Shown here: one piece after another, positions 17,390 to 26,789 of the stretch
Position numbering within the stretch: the first letter of the stretch is position 1
Layout: every line of letters starts with the position of its first letter
Source of the DNA: Trebonia sp963795335
GTDB lineage: Bacteria > Actinomycetota > Actinomycetes > Streptosporangiales > Streptosporangiaceae
Direction: 5' to 3'
DNA length: 64,000 nt
Assembly (NCBI GenBank): GCA_963795335.1
Contig: CAWCHI010000007.1
Span: 124,001-188,000 of the forward strand
Made by a program: the position numbers and the translations under genes
Notes under the pieces: generated by a model
Told to the model about the DNA's origin: nothing
Database searches by the model: none
Seen by the model: the letters and a program-made list of their open reading frames with translations, nothing else

Positions 17390-18314
17390 ATGTTCAACGG
17401 ACTGCTGTTCTTCCCCATCACCCCGTACCAGGCCGACGGCGACGTCGACCTCCGCGAACTCGCCGCCCATGTCAGCCGCGGGGTCGACGCGGGCGCGGGC
17501 GGGGTGTTCGTCGCCTGCGGCACGGGCGAGTTCAGCGCCCTCGAACCAGGCGAGTACGAGGAGGTCGTGCGGGCCGCGGTGGACGCCGTCGGCGGCCGGG
17601 TCCCGGTCTTCGCCGGCGCGGGCGGGCCGGTGCGCACCGCCCGGCGCTTCGCCCGGCTGGCGGCCGGCGCGGGCGCGGACGGGATGCTGCTGCTGCCACC
17701 GTACCTGAGCGAGGCGAGCGGGGCCGGGCTGGTCCGCTACGTGCGCGAGGCGGCGCTGGCGGACCTGCCCGTCATCGTCTACAACCGGGCCAACGCCCGC
17801 TTCAGCGAGGACAGCGCGGTCGCCGTCGCCCGGCTGCCGCAGGTCATCGGGTTCAAGGACGGGCAGGGCGACCTCGACCTGATGATCCGGATCGTGCGCG
17901 CGGTGCGGGACGAGGGGAGCAAGCCCTCGTTCCTCTTCTTCAACGGGATGCCGACGGCCGAGGTCACCCAGCGCGCCTACCGCGCCATCGGCGTGCCGCT
18001 CTACTCATCAGCCGCGTTCGCCTTCGCCCCGCGGGTCGCGCTGGCCTACTACGACGCCCTCGAAAGCGGCGACCTGGGAGCCCTGGACGCGCTCGAACGG
18101 TCCTTCTACCACCCGCTCGCCCGGCTGCGGGCGAAGGGCGCCGGCTACGCCGTCTCGCTGGTCAAGGCGGGAGTCGAGCTCGCAGGACACCACAGCGGCG
18201 GAGTGCGGCCGCCGCTGACTGACGTGGCGCCGGCTGCACCGCGACGAGCTAGCCCGTATCCTCGCAGCGGGCCTCGCGGCGGTCCCCGGGCCGGTGGCCG
18301 CCGCGTCGAGCTGA
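17390..18314 (+). pseudogene. kdgD: 5-dehydro-4-deoxyglucarate dehydratase (frameshift at the 3' end)
   Basis: Class I aldolase-fold lyase of the DapA superfamily, converting 5-dehydro-4-deoxy-D-glucarate to 2,5-dioxopentanoate, CO2 and water. The start MFNGLLFFPITPYQADG and the blocks VFVACGTGEFSAL, VPVFAGAGGP, the Tyr in VIVYNRAN and the Schiff-base Lys in IGFKDGQGDLDL are all present. Near 18229-18236 (at a GCCGGC) the frame breaks. In the other frame the protein ends normally (LHRDELARILAAGLAAVPG, stop at 18314). Without correction the frame runs into the next gene and gives a false 758-residue fusion. Confidence 0.88.
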
Positions 18315-18332
18315 CCGCCCGCCCCGAGCAGG

Positions 18333-18388
18333 GCCGTCCACCCGGAGAGCGCCGTCCACCCGGAGAGCGCCGTCCACCCGAGGAGAGC
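18333..18388. repeat. Three 18-bp tandem repeats before gudD
   Basis: GCCGTCCACCCGGAGAGC occurs at 18333-18350 and 18351-18368. A third copy at 18369-18388 has a two-base change that creates AGGAG, the Shine-Dalgarno of the glucarate dehydratase gene. Each unit also carries a GGAGAG. Confidence 0.8.
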
Positions 18389-18394
18389 AGGGCG

Positions 18395-19657
18395 ATGAGT
18401 AACGCCAGCATCCGCATCACCAACGTGACCATCACCCCGGTCGCGTTCGCTGACCCGCCGCTGCTCAACGCGGTCGGCGTGCACGAGCCGTTCGCGCTGC
18501 GGGCGATCATCGAGATCGGCACCGACGCCGGGCTGACCGGCCTGGGCGAGACCTATGCCGACGAGCAGCACCTGACCGCGCTGCAGGCGGTGGCCGAGGC
18601 GGTCATCGGGGCGGACGTCTACCAGACCCAGGAGATCTACCGGCGGGTGCTGATCCTGGCCCCGCCCAAGACCACCATCGCGTCCGGGCTCATCGGCGAC
18701 AGCGCCGCCGCCGACCGGGTGTTCTCCCCGTTCGAGGTCGCCTGCCTGGACATCCAGGGCAAGGCGGCCGGGCGGCCGGTGGCCGACCTGCTCGGCGGGG
18801 CCGTGCGCGACAAAGTGCCGTTCTCCGCCTACCTGTTCTACAAGTGGGCCAGCCACCCGGGAGCCGGGCCCGACGCCTTCGGGGCCGCACTCGACCCCGC
18901 GGGGATCGTCGCCCAGGCCAAGTGGATGATCGACAGCTACGGGTTCACCGCGATCAAGCTCAAGGGGGGCGTCTTCCCGCCCGGGGAGGAGATCGCGGCG
19001 ATCCGCGCGCTGCGCGAGGCCTTCCCGGATCACCCGCTGCGGCTCGACCCGAACGCGGCCTGGGGCCCCGGCACCGCCCTGGCCGTCGCCAAGGAACTCG
19101 ACGGGGTACTGGAGTACCTGGAGGACCCGACCCCCGGCATCGACGGGATGGCCGAGGTGTCCCGGCACGGGCCGATGATGCCGCTGGCGACCAACATGTG
19201 CGTGGTCTCGTTCGCCGACATCGCCCCGGCGCTGCAGGTCGGCGCGGTCCAGGTGATCTTGTCCGATCATCACTACTGGGGCGGGCTGCGGCGCTCGTCG
19301 CACCTGGCGGCGATCTGCGACACGTTCGGGCTCGGGCTGTCCATGCACTCCAACTCGCACCTGGGCATCAGCCTGGCGGCGATGGTGCACCTGGCGGCGG
19401 CCACCCCCAACCTGACCTACGCGTGCGACACCCACTGGCCGTGGAAGAACGAGGACGTGGTCGTCGGGTCGCCGTTCGTCTTCCGGGACGGCGCCCTCGA
19501 CGTGCCGGCCGGGCCCGGGCTCGGGGTCGAGCTCGACCGGGACGCCCTCGCCTTCCTGCACCAGCAGTACCTGGCGTGCGGGCTGCGGAACCGGGACGAC
19601 TCCGGCTACATGCGCCGGTGCGTGCCGGACTGGGAGCGCACCATCCCCCGCTGGTGA
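18395..19657 (+). CDS. gudD: Glucarate dehydratase, enolase superfamily
   Basis: Dehydrates D-glucarate (or idarate) to 5-dehydro-4-deoxyglucarate, the substrate of the preceding gene. Length is 420 residues. The active site is readable: KxK base Lys188/Lys190 in IKLKGG, metal ligands Asp218 (RLDPN, with Asn220), Glu243 (LEDPTPG) and Asn267 (ATNMCV), Asp291 (SDHHYWGG) and the catalytic His318 (SMHSNSHLG). The ATG at 18395 has AGGAG 9 bases upstream inside a repeat. The two genes make a minimal glucarate-to-2,5-dioxopentanoate module; no transporter or semialdehyde dehydrogenase is adjacent. Confidence 0.92.
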   Translation: MSNASIRITNVTITPVAFADPPLLNAVGVHEPFALRAIIEIGTDAGLTGLGETYADEQHLTALQAVAEAVIGADVYQTQEIYRRVLILAPPKTTIASGLIGDSAAADRVFSPFEVACLDIQGKAAGRPVADLLGGAVRDKVPFSAYLFYKWASHPGAGPDAFGAALDPAGIVAQAKWMIDSYGFTAIKLKGGVFPPGEEIAAIRALREAFPDHPLRLDPNAAWGPGTALAVAKELDGVLEYLEDPTPGIDGMAEVSRHGPMMPLATNMCVVSFADIAPALQVGAVQVILSDHHYWGGLRRSSHLAAICDTFGLGLSMHSNSHLGISLAAMVHLAAATPNLTYACDTHWPWKNEDVVVGSPFVFRDGALDVPAGPGLGVELDRDALAFLHQQYLACGLRNRDDSGYMRRCVPDWERTIPRW

Positions 19658-19724
19658 CGGATTCCTGAAGCTAGGTATCGTCGGAACTGACCCCCTCCCC
19701 ACGCAGCAAGCAAGGGAGCCACGC

Positions 19725-20747
19725 ATGTCCCACCATCTGGATACCCCGCTGGCGGCGCAGACCGGCCAGCTGTTCATCGACGACCTCTACGTGTTCCCCG
19801 GCGACGGCAGCACGGTGTTCATCATGGACGTGAACTCCGACGTCAACGGCAAGCACGCCGAACCCGGCTTCCACCCGGAAGGCCGCTACGAGATCAAGGT
19901 CCATTTCGACGGCGGCGCACAGGAGGAGCTGACCTACCGGGTGTCGTTCGGCCCGGCCGGGCCCGACGGGTCCCAGCCGCTGGCCCTGAACGTTCTGACC
20001 GGGCCGCAGGCCCGCGAGGACGCGGCGCCGGGCGACCAGGTGCTGACCGGCCGGACCGGCGCGACCGCCGCCGCGGGCGGTCTGCGGCTGTGGGCCGGGA
20101 AGGTCAGCGACTCGTTCTACATCGACCTGTCGCTGCTGGCCATCGTCAACGGTGCGGTCGCCAAGGGCACCGCCCCCGACCTGTCGGGCTGGGACCCGGG
20201 CAAGGCCCGCAACAGCTTCGCCGGGACGACCGTGCGCACCATCGTGCTGGAGATCCCGCACGCCGACCCGCTGCTGCGGCCCGGGGCGAAGGCCGGCGTG
20301 TGGTGCGCGACCAAGCTCGCCACCGACGCGGGCGGCTGGCGCCAGGTCAACCGGGCCGGCCACCCGATGATGTGGCCGATCTTCTGGCCCGGCGACGTCC
20401 AGTTCACCAACCCGGCCAACACGCGCCACCCGTCGCAGGACGCCGCCGACGACGGCGCCACGCTGGCCGGGCAGGTCACCGCGGTGGCGGCCGCCGCTGG
20501 GAGCATCGGCGACCCGCAGGGCTACGGTCAGGCGGTCGCCGGTGCGCTGTACCCGGACGTCCTGCCTTACGTGGTCGGCACGCCCGCCTCGTACGGCTTC
20601 GCCGGCTTCAATGGGCGGACGCTGGCGGACAACGCTCCCGAGGTAATGCTGTCGCTGGTCACCGGGACCGCGGTGCCGTCCGGACTGACGCCGGCGACCG
20701 CCGCCCGGCAGCGTTCCGCCCAGTTCCCGTATCTCGTTCCCGTCTGA
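19725..20747 (+). CDS. DUF4331 domain protein
   Basis: A 340-residue protein with the DUF4331 hallmarks: MSHHLDTPLAAQTGQLFIDD at the start (the S-HLD-P-A block), DLYVFPGDGSTVFIMDVNS, ADPLLRPGA and an HPMMWPIFWPG region. The family is poorly characterised. Bacterial members often have a signal peptide, but this one has none. It lies 67 bases after glucarate dehydratase and may be cotranscribed. A bidirectional hairpin follows. Confidence 0.85.
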   Translation: MSHHLDTPLAAQTGQLFIDDLYVFPGDGSTVFIMDVNSDVNGKHAEPGFHPEGRYEIKVHFDGGAQEELTYRVSFGPAGPDGSQPLALNVLTGPQAREDAAPGDQVLTGRTGATAAAGGLRLWAGKVSDSFYIDLSLLAIVNGAVAKGTAPDLSGWDPGKARNSFAGTTVRTIVLEIPHADPLLRPGAKAGVWCATKLATDAGGWRQVNRAGHPMMWPIFWPGDVQFTNPANTRHPSQDAADDGATLAGQVTAVAAAAGSIGDPQGYGQAVAGALYPDVLPYVVGTPASYGFAGFNGRTLADNAPEVMLSLVTGTAVPSGLTPATAARQRSAQFPYLVPV

Positions 20748-20754
20748 GCGTCAG

Positions 20755-20787
20755 CTGGCCGGCGCCCTCAGCCCGGGCGCCGGCCAG
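20755..20787. terminator. Bidirectional hairpin terminator
   Basis: CTGGCCGGCGCCC at 20755-20767 pairs perfectly with GGGCGCCGGCCAG at 20775-20787; GAGCGTC and GACGCTC extend the stem outside. It separates the convergent DUF4331 and aldolase genes. Confidence 0.7.
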
Positions 20788-20796
20788 GACGGACGC

Positions 20797-21706
20797 TCAG
20801 GAGCCGGCCGTCACCTTGTCGACCGAGGCGGTGTAGATCTCCTCGACCGAGTGGCCCAGGGTGGCGGTGAACTCCTCGTCGGTCTGCTGCTCAGTCAGCC
20901 CCTCCAGCAGCGCCCGGGAGAAGCTGGCGATCAGCGTCGGGTCCTTGCGGAGCAGGGCGCACGCCTCGTCGCGGCTGTAGCCGCCGGACAGCGCCACGAT
21001 CTTCACCACCCGCGGGTCGGCCGCCAGGTCCCCGTACAGGCCGGGCTCGGTCGGGATGGTCAGCTTGAGCATGATCCGGGCGTCGGACGGGAGCTGGTCG
21101 ACGTGCTTGGCGATCGCGTCGGCCGGAGCATGGCCTCGGCCTGCGGCTTGGTCGGGCTGCCGATGCTGACCTCGGGCTCGAGGATCGGCACCAGGCCGGC
21201 CGCGCGGATCTTCTCGCCGTAGTCGAACTGCTGGTCGACGATCGCGTCGACGCCCGCCTGGTTGGCCTCCTTGATGACCGACCGCATCTTGGTGCCGAAG
21301 ATGCCGTGCCGGGTGGCCGCCGCGAGCTGCGTCGTCGAGGGTGTCGATCGGCTTCATCAGCTGGACGTCGTACTCCTCGGCGGCCAGGCCCAGGTCGACC
21401 TTGAGGAACGGGACGATGCTGCTTCGTCTCCCACAGGTACTGGGCGGTGGGGACGCCCTCGATGTTCCGCTCCATCGTCTGCAGGAACAAGATGGAGGCG
21501 ATCACCCGGTCGCCGTGAATGCCGCGTTGGTGATGATCCGCGTCCGCATCGCGTGGACCAGGTCGAACATCTGCGTCGTCGTTGCCGTAGCGGTCGCGGC
21601 CGATGCCGTACTCCTCCAGCGCCTTGGGCGTGGAGCCCCCGCTCTGGTCGAGGGCGGCGAAGAAGCCGTGGCCGGACTTGACCTTCTCAAACTGAGCAGT
21701 GTTCAC
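20797..21706 (-). pseudogene. Class I fructose-bisphosphate aldolase (about five frameshifts)
   Basis: Glycolytic/gluconeogenic Schiff-base aldolase. Stitching frames gives a nearly complete bacterial class I enzyme: MNTAQFEKVKSGHGFFAALD, SGGSTPKALEEYGIG, MFDLVHAMRTRIITNAAF, SILFLQTMERNIEG, LWETK, IVPFLKVDLGLAAEE, GIFGTKMRSVIKEA, VPILEPEVSI, ARIMLKLTIP and VALSGGYSRDEA. Breaks are near 21570, 21512, 21421, 21330 and 21121. Two of them sit in the identical string CTGCGTCGTC. So many +1/-1 breaks with no loss of conserved residues indicates sequence error. Start is a GTG after GGGAG. Confidence 0.88.
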
Positions 21707-21986
21707 GCTCCCATCGTGTCACTCCGGCGGGCGGAACGGCGAGTGGGGCAGCCATGTTACGGCCACCAGTCGCGGCCGCCAGCAAGCGCAGGCAGGTGGT
21801 GCGGGCCGCGCAGCGGGAAGATCGCCGCGCGGCCCCTTGTTCCTCCCCCTGGCGGACGAGCGGCCCGGGGGTTCAGGGCCTGCAGCGGCCGACGGGGTTG
21901 ACTTTGCTGGCGATGGTTGCGTGGGGAGTGCTTACTGGGTGCGGACGGGCGATGGGCGTGCTGACGGGGAAAGGCTGACCTCCGAG

Positions 21987-22394
21987 GTGCCTGCGGTAGA
22001 GGAGAAGCGGTCCCGGGGCAGCAGGCTGCTGTGGGGCGTCGACAGCTGGACGGGGGCTCCGCTGACGGCTGTGAGCGTGCTGGCCGGCGGGATCGCGTGG
22101 GTGGCCCTGAGCACGGTCTTTGACTTCCCGGACCAGTGGGAACGGATCTTCCAGACGCTGGTCGCCGCGGTGACGCTGGTCATGGTGTTCGTCATCCAGC
22201 ACACGCAGGCGCGCCATCAGGCGGCCACCCAGCGCAAGCTGGATGAGATCTTGCGGGTGCTCCCGGAGGCGGACAACTCCCTGCTCGCGCTCGAGCACGC
22301 CTCCGACGACGAGCTGCGCGCGGCTCATGAACAGCATCAGCAGATCCGGCAGACCGCACTCGAGGAACTGGAAGAGCACACCAGCCAGACTTAA
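21987..22394 (+). CDS. Low-affinity iron permease family protein
   Basis: A 135-residue small membrane protein with two hydrophobic segments (LTAVSVLAGGIAWVALSTVF and ERIFQTLVAAVTLVMVFVIQ), then QHTQARHQAATQRKLDEILR and a Glu-rich tail. The pattern FxxT-xVTLVMVFVIQHTQ-RHxxA-Q-KLDE-LR is typical of the family named after low-affinity iron permease. Iron transport is not proven for the bacterial members. The frame is open to 21699, but that part overlaps the aldolase promoter and is not coding-like. GTG 21987 is preferred, GTG 21939 is possible. Confidence 0.75.
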   Translation: MPAVEEKRSRGSRLLWGVDSWTGAPLTAVSVLAGGIAWVALSTVFDFPDQWERIFQTLVAAVTLVMVFVIQHTQARHQAATQRKLDEILRVLPEADNSLLALEHASDDELRAAHEQHQQIRQTALEELEEHTSQT

Positions 22395-22422
22395 GGGCCG
22401 CGCTCGCGCCGCGGGCACCGCC

Positions 22423-22839
22423 TCAGCCCAGGTCGTGCCGCCGGCACCACTCGCCGGTGCTTCCCGCGTTGCTCTCAACCGCCTGCTGCCAGCGCGGGTC
22501 TGCGGCGATCGCAGCCGGAACTGAGGGCTGGAGCGGGAAGACCTTGGTGAGGCCGGTGAGCTCGAGGAGGCGCAGCATCCGCCCGGTGCTGGCGACCAAG
22601 GTGAGCGACCCTTCGTGCTCACGGAGGACCCTCAGGCCGCCTATGAGGACTCCCAGGCCGGTCGAGTCGATAAAGTCGACGCGGCTCATGTCCACGATGA
22701 CGTGCACGGAGCCCTTGGCGGCGAGGTCCTGCAGGCGCAGGCGGAGCTCCGGCCCGGTATAGAGATCGACCTCGCCGCCGACCTGGAGGACGGCGCAGTC
22801 GCCAACGGGCCCGATGGTCCGCAGGTGGAATTCTTGCAT
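22423..22839 (-). CDS. STAS domain anti-sigma factor antagonist
   Basis: A 138-residue SpoIIAA-like protein: AVLQVGGEVDLYTGPELR, then the phosphorylation block VDFIDSTGLGVLIGG, with the acceptor Ser in DSTG. It would bind an anti-sigma kinase and free a sigma factor when unphosphorylated. The ATG at 22839 has GGGAG 7 bases before it. About 25 residues follow the STAS fold (SNAGSTGEWCRRHD). No partner kinase is adjacent, as is common in actinomycetes. It is divergent from the XRE gene at 22972. Confidence 0.9.
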   Translation of the reverse strand: MQEFHLRTIGPVGDCAVLQVGGEVDLYTGPELRLRLQDLAAKGSVHVIVDMSRVDFIDSTGLGVLIGGLRVLREHEGSLTLVASTGRMLRLLELTGLTKVFPLQPSVPAAIAADPRWQQAVESNAGSTGEWCRRHDLG

Positions 22840-22940
22840 TGCGTGCTCCCGCCATCCGTCTGTCATGCTTGGAATTGACGAAGAAAGCTGTAGCGTTACA
22901 GTAGTGCCGGGACAGGCCCTTGTCAACGAAGGAATTTCAT

Positions 22941-22960
22941 TGTCATCCCTGGCAATGACA
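22941..22960. promoter_or_regulatory. Inverted repeat next to the XRE start
   Basis: TGTCAT at 22941-22946 pairs with ATGACA at 22955-22960, directly before the AGGAGG Shine-Dalgarno of the XRE gene. The divergent region holds further TTGTCA-type half sites (about 22919). Plausibly an autoregulatory operator. Confidence 0.4.
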
Positions 22961-22971
22961 CAGGAGGCGGG

Positions 22972-23418
22972 ATGCGCGTCGAAGAGGTCATTGGGCGGCA
23001 GGTCGCGCACCTCCGGGCGCAACGGCGGATGTCGCTGACCGAACTGGGCGAGGCCCTGGGACGCTATCTGGGCCGGCCGTGGAGCCGGCAGGCCGTCCAC
23101 CAGGCCGAACGCGGGCAGCGGGCCTTTACCGCGGCGGAGCTGACCGCACTTGCCCTGGCCCTCGACACCTCCGTCCAGGTCCTGTTCCGCGCGGAAGACG
23201 GGCCGGTCGAGCTCCCCGGCCAGGCTGTCTCCGCCGAGCAGTACCGGGGCATCCTGCTGAACCGGGAGAAGGACACCCCCCTGGACGGGATCGAGGAGAT
23301 GATCATCGCGCTGCACGACATTGGCGAGGTCCTCTCCCGCCCCGCCCTGGCCCGCCTGGCCCGCATCGGCCGGGCCGCCGAGCAGGCCGCCGGACCCGGC
23401 CAGCCCGAGTCGCCCTAG
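22972..23418 (+). CDS. XRE family regulator
   Basis: A 148-residue protein with an N-terminal Cro/CI helix-turn-helix (VAHLRAQRRMSLTELGEALG, then WSRQAVHQAERGQRAF and LTALALALDTSVQVLF). The C-terminal half is helical and may dimerise. The ATG at 22972 follows AGGAGG. Its stop overlaps that of the convergent VOC gene in the palindrome CTAG. It is divergent from the STAS gene and may control it. Confidence 0.85.
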   Translation: MRVEEVIGRQVAHLRAQRRMSLTELGEALGRYLGRPWSRQAVHQAERGQRAFTAAELTALALALDTSVQVLFRAEDGPVELPGQAVSAEQYRGILLNREKDTPLDGIEEMIIALHDIGEVLSRPALARLARIGRAAEQAAGPGQPESP

Positions 23419-23754
23419 TCGGCGACCAGTTCGTAGACGTTGCCGTCCGGCCCGCGGAAGTGCTGCCAGGTCGGCCCGGATTCGCCCAGCAGCTCGATGC
23501 GGCCTTCTCAGGTCGTCGACGGCCGCTGGCAGGTCACGCACGGCGAAGCCGGCCACCGGGCCGGTCGTGAAATGCTCCTTCCCCGGGTAATTGCGGCCGA
23601 ATACCTCGACGTTGCGCCCGTCCGGGAGCTCGAAGACCCAGAAGTCCGGCTCCGTGTGCACCAGCCTGAGCCCGAGAACGTGCTCGTAGAAATACGCAAG
23701 TTCGCTTCCCTGATCGGTGCGTGTCCCGCACCAGCCAAGCCCGGTGATTTCCAT
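23415..23754 (-). pseudogene. VOC/glyoxalase family protein (frameshifted)
   Basis: A small vicinal-oxygen-chelate fold protein of about 112 residues. Frame 1 reads MEITGLGWCGTRTDQGSELA, FYEHVLGLRLVHTEPDFWVF and KEHFTTGPVAGFAVRDLPAA. After a break near 23505 the other frame reads EGRIELLGESGPTWQHFRGP, DGNVYELVAD and stops. Together these are a complete VOC monomer, with the terminal FRGPDGNVYEL block that carries a metal-ligand Glu. Substrate unknown. Confidence 0.8.
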
Positions 23755-23981
23755 ACCGTCAGTATCGGCACCATCCGCGATGGGGTGGACCTGGGCGGCC
23801 CGGCAATGTCCAGGCTGGCCCGTGACTATGGCTATACGCTTGTTCGCCCTCGAGGGTGACCCCCGGGATTACGACAACGACGCCGAAGCTCTCACCCTCG
23901 ATGTGAACGTGGCCCCAGCAGCCTGAGGACTAGCCGGCCCGCTGCCAGAGCCGCGGTGCCAGCAAGCCACCAGCCGGGACG

Positions 23982-24347
23982 TCACCGCCGGCTGCCAGCC
24001 TGGCGGAGCATCGCGTCGAGTTCGGGGTCGGCCGCGATCGCGCGGACCTCTTGCGCGCAGCGGCAGGCGACGGCGATCCTGGCCGCCCACTGCAGTGCCT
24101 CCTCGCGTGAGGGCACGTCGACGAGCATAAATCCGCTGATGGCCTGCGGGTACGGGCCGTCGGTGACCGTCCCGCCAGTGGCCACGATGCTCGCCGGCTG
24201 GTCTTCCAGCCCGCCGGCGGACACGTACACCCCGGTGTTGATGGCCTCCTGGACCACCGCATGCGCGGCCCTGGCCACAGTGGGCATGTCCTCGTCGGGG
24301 ATGTGGTCCATCGCGTGGGCACCGAACGAGATCAGGTACTGCGTCAT
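23982..24347 (-). CDS. YCII/DGPF-related protein
   Basis: A 121-residue protein, MTQYLISFGAHAMDHIPDED at the start, with VTDGPYPQAISGFMLVDVPS, a variant of the DGPF block. Such proteins have a YCII fold and accompany ECF sigma factors, though none is adjacent here. Two overlapping Met codons exist; the one at 24347 has GGAGG five bases upstream and gives the family frame. Confidence 0.85.
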   Translation of the reverse strand: MTQYLISFGAHAMDHIPDEDMPTVARAAHAVVQEAINTGVYVSAGGLEDQPASIVATGGTVTDGPYPQAISGFMLVDVPSREEALQWAARIAVACRCAQEVRAIAADPELDAMLRQAGSRR

Positions 24348-24450
24348 CCATGCCTCCGTCGTCCCCGGGCCTGCTCTGGCCGCGTCCTGACCGTAGACGA
24401 ACGACTCGCCCGGATCCCATCGCCGTGCCGGGAGAATTCCGCCATGTTGG

Positions 24451-25794
24451 TCAGCGCGCGGTCTTCCAGGCCTGACGGGCGGCGGAACGGACATAGCGGA
24501 ACGGTCCGGCCAGCATGCCGCGCAGCTCGGCCCGGCGCAGGGCGGGCGGGTAGCCCGCGCCCATGTCCTGGGTGCTCACCGAGTCGTGCCCGCGCAGGTC
24601 GCGCAGCGCCCGGGGAGCCAGCCGGAGCATGGTGGCCAGGTGCCGGGGGTGGCGCAGCAGGAAGCTGGCGTAGAAGGCGGTCAGCCCGGAGCCGTACCCG
24701 TTCAGCTGCCGCTCGAGTTCGGCCAAGGTCTGGCGGTGCTCGTGCCACATGACCGCGGCCGGCCAGTAGACGAAGGTGGCCCCGGTAAGCATGAGCTGGC
24801 TGATGACAGCCGTGTCCTCGCCTGCCTTCGCCGTTGTTCCGGCGCCGAGGGCGACGTCGAACCCGCCCAGCGCGCGCAGCGCGTCGCGGTCGAAGGCCAT
24901 GCTGGCCCCCACGCCGAATGGCGGCAGCGGGTAGAGCGGGTGCTGGCGGGCGTGCGAGGCCTGGTCGAAGACCGCGGCGGTGAAGCCGCGGCCCTTGCTG
25001 TGCCCGCCGAAGCGCTCGAACAGGCACTGGGCCCGGGTGTCCAGCCTGGCCGGGAGCACAGTGCCGCTGACCCCCGCGACCTGCGGGGCGACGGTGAAGC
25101 CGCGCGCCATCTCGGCCAGCCAGTACCGGTCCGGCAGCTCGTCGTCGTCGAGGAAGGCCACAATGTCGCCGCGGGCGGCCGCGAGGCCCGCGTTGCGGGC
25201 CCAGGACAGGCCCGGGCGGGGTTCCACCACGTAGCGGACGGGAACCCGGCCGCTCCGGGTGGCGGCCAGCCGCTCGACGGCGTCGGTCTCCGGGGCGTTG
25301 TCGACCACGATGACCTCGTAGTCCGGGTAGTCCTGCCGCTGCAGCGCGTCCAGGCAGCCGGCCAGCCGTTCCGGGCGGTACCGGGTGCACACGATCACGC
25401 TGGCCGACGGTGCGCTGGCCAGCACCTTGTCCCGGCCCAGCAGGAACGGGACGGAGCTGGCGGCCTGGATCCCGGTCACCGGCAGCGCCACCGGAGCCGG
25501 CTCGCCCGCCGCGGCCAGGCGCCCGGTGAGCGCGGGAGCCACCACGGGCCAGAGCAGCGCGGCCAGGCGGTCCGGGCTGACGTCGCCGCCGGCCAGCGGC
25601 ACCTCGAGCGTCGCCACCGGCTCGGAGTACCAGCGCGCCAGCACCCAGGCGGAGCCGTAACGGGCGCCGCCCGGCGCCCCGGCCGCGCTGATCGCCGGAA
25701 GCGGCTGGCTCAGCTCGACCTCGCACACGCGGGCCGGCTCGAAGCCGTCCTGGTCGCCGCCGGCTGAGGTCATCCGGACCGTGGTCGCCGTCAT
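24451..25794 (-). CDS. Glycosyltransferase family 2
   Basis: A 447-residue transferase, last gene of a three-gene GT2 operon. An N-terminal domain of about 130 residues (GSAWVLARWYSEPVATLEVP) precedes the GT-A domain: SVIVCTRYRPERLAGCLDAL, YEVIVVDNAPETD, ARNAGLAAARGDIVAFLDDD, which carries the DxD-type metal motif. Then GVGASMAFDRDAL, KAGEDTAVISQLMLTGA and a C-terminal helical part. It resembles the gene at 27824 over its full length, including the unusual N-terminal domain. The start overlaps the upstream stop (ATGA). Probably builds a surface glycan. Confidence 0.9.
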   Translation of the reverse strand: MTATTVRMTSAGGDQDGFEPARVCEVELSQPLPAISAAGAPGGARYGSAWVLARWYSEPVATLEVPLAGGDVSPDRLAALLWPVVAPALTGRLAAAGEPAPVALPVTGIQAASSVPFLLGRDKVLASAPSASVIVCTRYRPERLAGCLDALQRQDYPDYEVIVVDNAPETDAVERLAATRSGRVPVRYVVEPRPGLSWARNAGLAAARGDIVAFLDDDELPDRYWLAEMARGFTVAPQVAGVSGTVLPARLDTRAQCLFERFGGHSKGRGFTAAVFDQASHARQHPLYPLPPFGVGASMAFDRDALRALGGFDVALGAGTTAKAGEDTAVISQLMLTGATFVYWPAAVMWHEHRQTLAELERQLNGYGSGLTAFYASFLLRHPRHLATMLRLAPRALRDLRGHDSVSTQDMGAGYPPALRRAELRGMLAGPFRYVRSAARQAWKTAR

Positions 25795-26789
25795 GCCCGC
25801 GCGCCCTCGAGTTGACCCGAACGGTCCCGTGCGCTCCCCGCCCTGCCCACGCTGCCTGCCTTGGCCGCGCCGGCCGCGAAGCCGGCCGAGGTGACGGCGA
25901 AGCCGACCGCGATGGCCCCGGCCCGGGCCGCGCCCCACATGTCGCCCTGAGCGGCGTCGCGCAGGCCCCGCAGGACTCCCCGGGGCAGCACCCGGAGGGT
26001 GTAGCTGCGCTCGGACACGGTGCTTTCCTCGGCTCCGTCCAGTGCCGCGAGCGCTGCCTTGCCCTGGCCCTCGTGGTAGCACCGGCGGGTGAAGTAGCGG
26101 AACTTCGTCCGCTGCTCGGGCACCCAGTGCCCGACGTACGCGTCCGGGTCGTAGAGCCAGTTCCCGCGGCCCGCGGCCGCCCGCAGGCACAGGTCGGTGT
26201 CCTCGGGCCGGGCCACGTCGCCGACCTTGCCGAACTCCTCGCGGAAGCCGCCGATGGCCTCGAACGTGGTGCGGCGGATGGCCATGTTGACCGTCCACAC
26301 GTTGCGGACCGTCGCCACCTCGTCCGGCATCCCGAGGTAGGTGGAGCCGATGGTCCAGCCGAACTCGGACGGGAACCAGCCTGGCCGCGGGGCACCCCAG
26401 AGCGGGTCGATCCGCCCGCCGACGCCCACGATGTCGTCCCGCGAGAAGTGGCGCAGCAGCGCGCTGAGCCAGTGACCCGAGGCCCGGGCGTCGTCGTCGA
26501 GGAAGGCGATGATCTCGCCGCGGCAGTAGACCGCGCCGGCGTTGCGGGCGCCCGAGGCGCCGCGCGAACCCGTGTTGGCGATGACGGTGCAGTCGGCGAA
26601 CTCACGCCGGGCGCGGGTGAGCAGCTCCAGGTTGTGGTCCACGACCACCACGGTTTCCAGGACCGGGGCGGGCTGGGTGCGGACCGACTCGACCGCCTCG
26701 CACAGCTGGCCCCAGCGCTCGTCCGCGTAGGCGGCGATGACCACGGACACGGTGGGAAGCGCGGCGGCGGCCTCCGCGGGCGCGCTCAT
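25791..26789 (-). CDS. Glycosyltransferase family 2
   Basis: A 332-residue GT-A enzyme: VSVVIAAYADERWGQLCEAV at the N-terminus, TVVVVDHNLELL, ASGARNAGAVYCRGEIIAFL followed by DDDA (metal site), and VARPEDTDLCLRAAAG, the acceptor-side ED block. The C-terminal 60 residues are Ala/Gly-rich and weakly hydrophobic. It overlaps both neighbours by ATGA, so the three GT genes are tightly coupled. Confidence 0.9.
   Translation of the reverse strand: MSAPAEAAAALPTVSVVIAAYADERWGQLCEAVESVRTQPAPVLETVVVVDHNLELLTRARREFADCTVIANTGSRGASGARNAGAVYCRGEIIAFLDDDARASGHWLSALLRHFSRDDIVGVGGRIDPLWGAPRPGWFPSEFGWTIGSTYLGMPDEVATVRNVWTVNMAIRRTTFEAIGGFREEFGKVGDVARPEDTDLCLRAAAGRGNWLYDPDAYVGHWVPEQRTKFRYFTRRCYHEGQGKAALAALDGAEESTVSERSYTLRVLPRGVLRGLRDAAQGDMWGAARAGAIAVGFAVTSAGFAAGAAKAGSVGRAGSARDRSGQLEGARA

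Noticed and set aside
17381..19657. A continuous 758-residue fusion of the two glucarate-pathway dehydratases
   Set aside because: The joining segment is low-complexity Arg/Pro/Gly. One indel at GCCGGC restores a normal C-terminus, and the second enzyme has its own Shine-Dalgarno and start.
18008..19777. 589-residue minus-strand frame opposite gudD
   Set aside because: Antisense shadow; the plus strand has a complete enolase-superfamily active site.
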